From the NCBI RefSeq assembly GCF_015206995.1, contig NZ_JADEXR010000008.1, forward strand, positions 1 to 64,000: 64,000 bases of DNA. The letters run 5' to 3'. The DNA comes from an aff. Roholtiella sp. LEGE 12411. Its GTDB lineage: Bacteria > Cyanobacteriota > Cyanobacteriia > Cyanobacteriales > Nostocaceae. The notes under the pieces were generated by a model that did no database searches, had not been told where the DNA came from, and worked only from the letters and a program-made list of their open reading frames with translations. Below, one piece after another: positions 62,565-64,000 of the stretch (the stretch's first letter is position 1; each line of letters starts with the position of its first letter). Made by a program: the position numbers and the translations under genes.

Positions 62565-64000
62565 TTAGCCAACATTTGCTAATAGCAATTCTCGTTTTTC
62601 TGACTTTTGGACTCTCACTTGACCATCATCGTCAACATCAACAATGGCTGTGTCTCCATCTAGGATTTGACTAGACAGCAGGGCTTCAGCAAGAGAATCT
62701 TCTAAAAGGCGCATAATTGCGCGACGCAATGGTCTAGCACCATAGCTGGGATTATAGCCTTCTTGTACCACAAGCTCTTTGAAGCGTTCGGTGACTTCTA
62801 AGCTAATTCCTCTTTCAGTTAAGCGAGTTGAAACATCGCGGAGCATAATATCAGCGATTTGCTTGACTTCATTCTTAGAAAGCTGGGTGAAGACGATAAT
62901 CTCATCAACACGGTTAAGAAACTCAGGACGGAAGTAAGCTTTTAACTCCTCATTTACCAGGGTGCGGATACGGTTGTAACTAGCTTCGGGTTGATTGTCG
63001 AACTCAAACCCTAAACTACTGCCACCTTTTTCAATTACCTTAGAACCAATGTTAGAAGTCAAGATAATTAGTGTGTTCTTGAAGTCTACTTTCCGGCCTT
63101 TGGCATCGGTGAGATGCCCGTCATCCAAAATTTGCAGTAGCATATTGAATACATCGGGGTGCGCTTTTTCGATTTCATCGAATAGCAGTACCGTGTAAGG
63201 TTTACGCCGCACAGCTTCGGTAAGTTGTCCACCTTCATCGTATCCGACATAACCAGGTGGCGAACCAATGAGCTTGGAGACGGTATGGCTTTCCATAAAT
63301 TCGGACATATCCAAGCGAATCATTGAGTCTTCTGAACCGAAGAAGTAAGCAGCCAATGCCTTCGCCAATTCTGTTTTACCGACTCCAGTAGGCCCAGAGA
63401 AGATAAAGCTAGCGATGGGACGATTGGGGCTTTTTAGTCCCACTCTGGCACGACGGATACCGCGAGATACAGCCGAGACTGCCTGTTCTTGACCGATTAG
63501 CCGTTGATGAAGAGTGTCTTCCAAGTGTAATAACAATTCTGACTCCGATTCAGTCAGCTTGTTAACTGGTACGCCAGTCCACGAGGCAACGATTTGGGCG
63601 ATGTCTTCCTCGTCAACGATAGTAGAACTGACAGGCTTATCGTCTTGTGGAAATGTTGCCTGTAATTGTGTTGTGAGTTCCAATTCCTGGTCGCGCAGTT
63701 GTCCAGCTTTGTCAAAATCCTGGACTCTTACAGATGCTTCTTTGGCTTTGGTAACACCAGTGAGTTCACGCTTGAGTTCTTTATTGGGAGAAACTTGGGA
63801 GTTCCGCAGACGAACGCGAGAACCAGCTTCATCAATCAAGTCAATTGCCTTATCTGGCAAAAAGCGATCGCTAATGTAGCGGTCTGACAACTGTGCTGCT
63901 GCGACAATCGCTGCATCAGAAATAGTCACTTTATGGTGTTGCTCATAAGCTTGACGCAAGCCGTAGAGAATTTCAATAGTTTCTTCTACTGAAGGTTCCC
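62565..64000 (-). CDS. clpC: ClpC ATPase, C-terminal part (cut by window edge)
   Basis: The last 478 or so residues of a Clp/Hsp100 unfoldase. The reading frame runs on past 64000 ([14 protein letters not shown] precedes RQAYEQHHK), so the start is outside. Visible: end of D1, the UVR-type middle region ([18 protein letters not shown]), D2 Walker [15 protein letters not shown], Walker [11 protein letters not shown] and the sensor/arginine region [15 protein letters not shown]. Works with ClpP/ClpR in protein turnover. A terminator follows at 62408-62436. Confidence 0.97.
   Translation of the reverse strand, partial: EPSVEETIEILYGLRQAYEQHHKVTISDAAIVAAAQLSDRYISDRFLPDKAIDLIDEAGSRVRLRNSQVSPNKELKRELTGVTKAKEASVRVQDFDKAGQLRDQELELTTQLQATFPQDDKPVSSTIVDEEDIAQIVASWTGVPVNKLTESESELLLHLEDTLHQRLIGQEQAVSAVSRGIRRARVGLKSPNRPIASFIFSGPTGVGKTELAKALAAYFFGSEDSMIRLDMSEFMESHTVSKLIGSPPGYVGYDEGGQLTEAVRRKPYTVLLFDEIEKAHPDVFNMLLQILDDGHLTDAKGRKVDFKNTLIILTSNIGSKVIEKGGSSLGFEFDNQPEASYNRIRTLVNEELKAYFRPEFLNRVDEIIVFTQLSKNEVKQIADIMLRDVSTRLTERGISLEVTERFKELVVQEGYNPSYGARPLRRAIMRLLEDSLAEALLSSQILDGDTAIVDVDDDGQVRVQKSEKRELLLANVG

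Noticed and set aside
1-64000. Search for tRNA, rRNA and CRISPR arrays
   Set aside because: No cloverleaf-like gene, rRNA segment or regularly spaced repeat was seen. The STRR heptamers are contiguous tandem units, not spacer-separated repeats.

Overview
The window looks like chromosomal DNA of a filamentous, Nostocales-type cyanobacterium. Evidence includes the many HIP1 octamers (GCGATCGC), heptanucleotide short tandem repeats (STRRs) between genes, an aerobic chlorophyll cyclase (AcsF), a cyanobacterial RRM protein, a PyrF-PyrE fusion, a DUF2996 protein, and a purK tail followed by a probable 6S RNA. The genus cannot be fixed from this sequence alone.

Layout, 0-35 kb (mostly core). This part carries an EamA exporter, a HEAT-repeat protein, a DUF2141 protein and a beta-carbonic anhydrase. 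A glycosylation group follows (3.7-8.8 kb: three glycosyltransferases and a methyltransferase), then an LD-carboxypeptidase, hemE and an SDR protein. At 13.0-18.4 kb lies a complete guanidine-use operon: a Ni-dependent guanidine hydrolase (GdmH), its HypA/HypB-like nickel chaperones and an ABC importer. It is transcribed leftward behind a clear guanidine-I (ykkC) riboswitch and a GTA-N8-TAC NtcA-type site. Next come a hybrid histidine kinase, a B12-binding radical SAM protein, an orphan ParD antitoxin, an RNase II/R-family exonuclease, rpsR-rpmG, an RDD protein, moeA, a HAD hydrolase, a type-2 NADH dehydrogenase, DUF2996, a TM2 protein, acsF and an RNA-binding protein.

Layout, 35-53 kb (accessory island). 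This stretch is full of broken mobile DNA: a toxin-antitoxin remnant, three transposase pseudogenes and a MITE. Its cargo includes a CGNR regulator with an alpha/beta hydrolase and a SnoaL-like protein, a beta-propeller/PstS-like fusion, a vanadium haloperoxidase, and a compact four-gene cassette (44.3-50.0 kb). The cassette encodes a heme-oxygenase-fold di-iron oxidase, an acyl-CoA/acid ligase, an MFS exporter and a flavin halogenase-like enzyme. It lies between two decayed IS5-family elements and is the best candidate here for an undescribed small-molecule pathway. A ferric-reductase-like membrane protein, a WD40 protein and a GlcG/HbpS protein follow. The island ends against a 63-codon purK C-terminal fragment and the putative 6S RNA gene, so purK appears to have been cut at this junction.

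Layout, 53-64 kb. Here lie two M16 peptidases, a peptidoglycan-binding protein, a cytochrome b-like protein, pyrF-pyrE and an AI-2E family permease. Then comes a pair of divergent small ORFs that look like peptide precursors; one has a double-Gly motif followed by heptapeptide repeats. A textbook MITE with a 10-bp target duplication follows, then clpC with its terminator, cut by the right edge of the window.

Beyond these I see no tRNA or rRNA gene, no CRISPR array and no intact insertion sequence.
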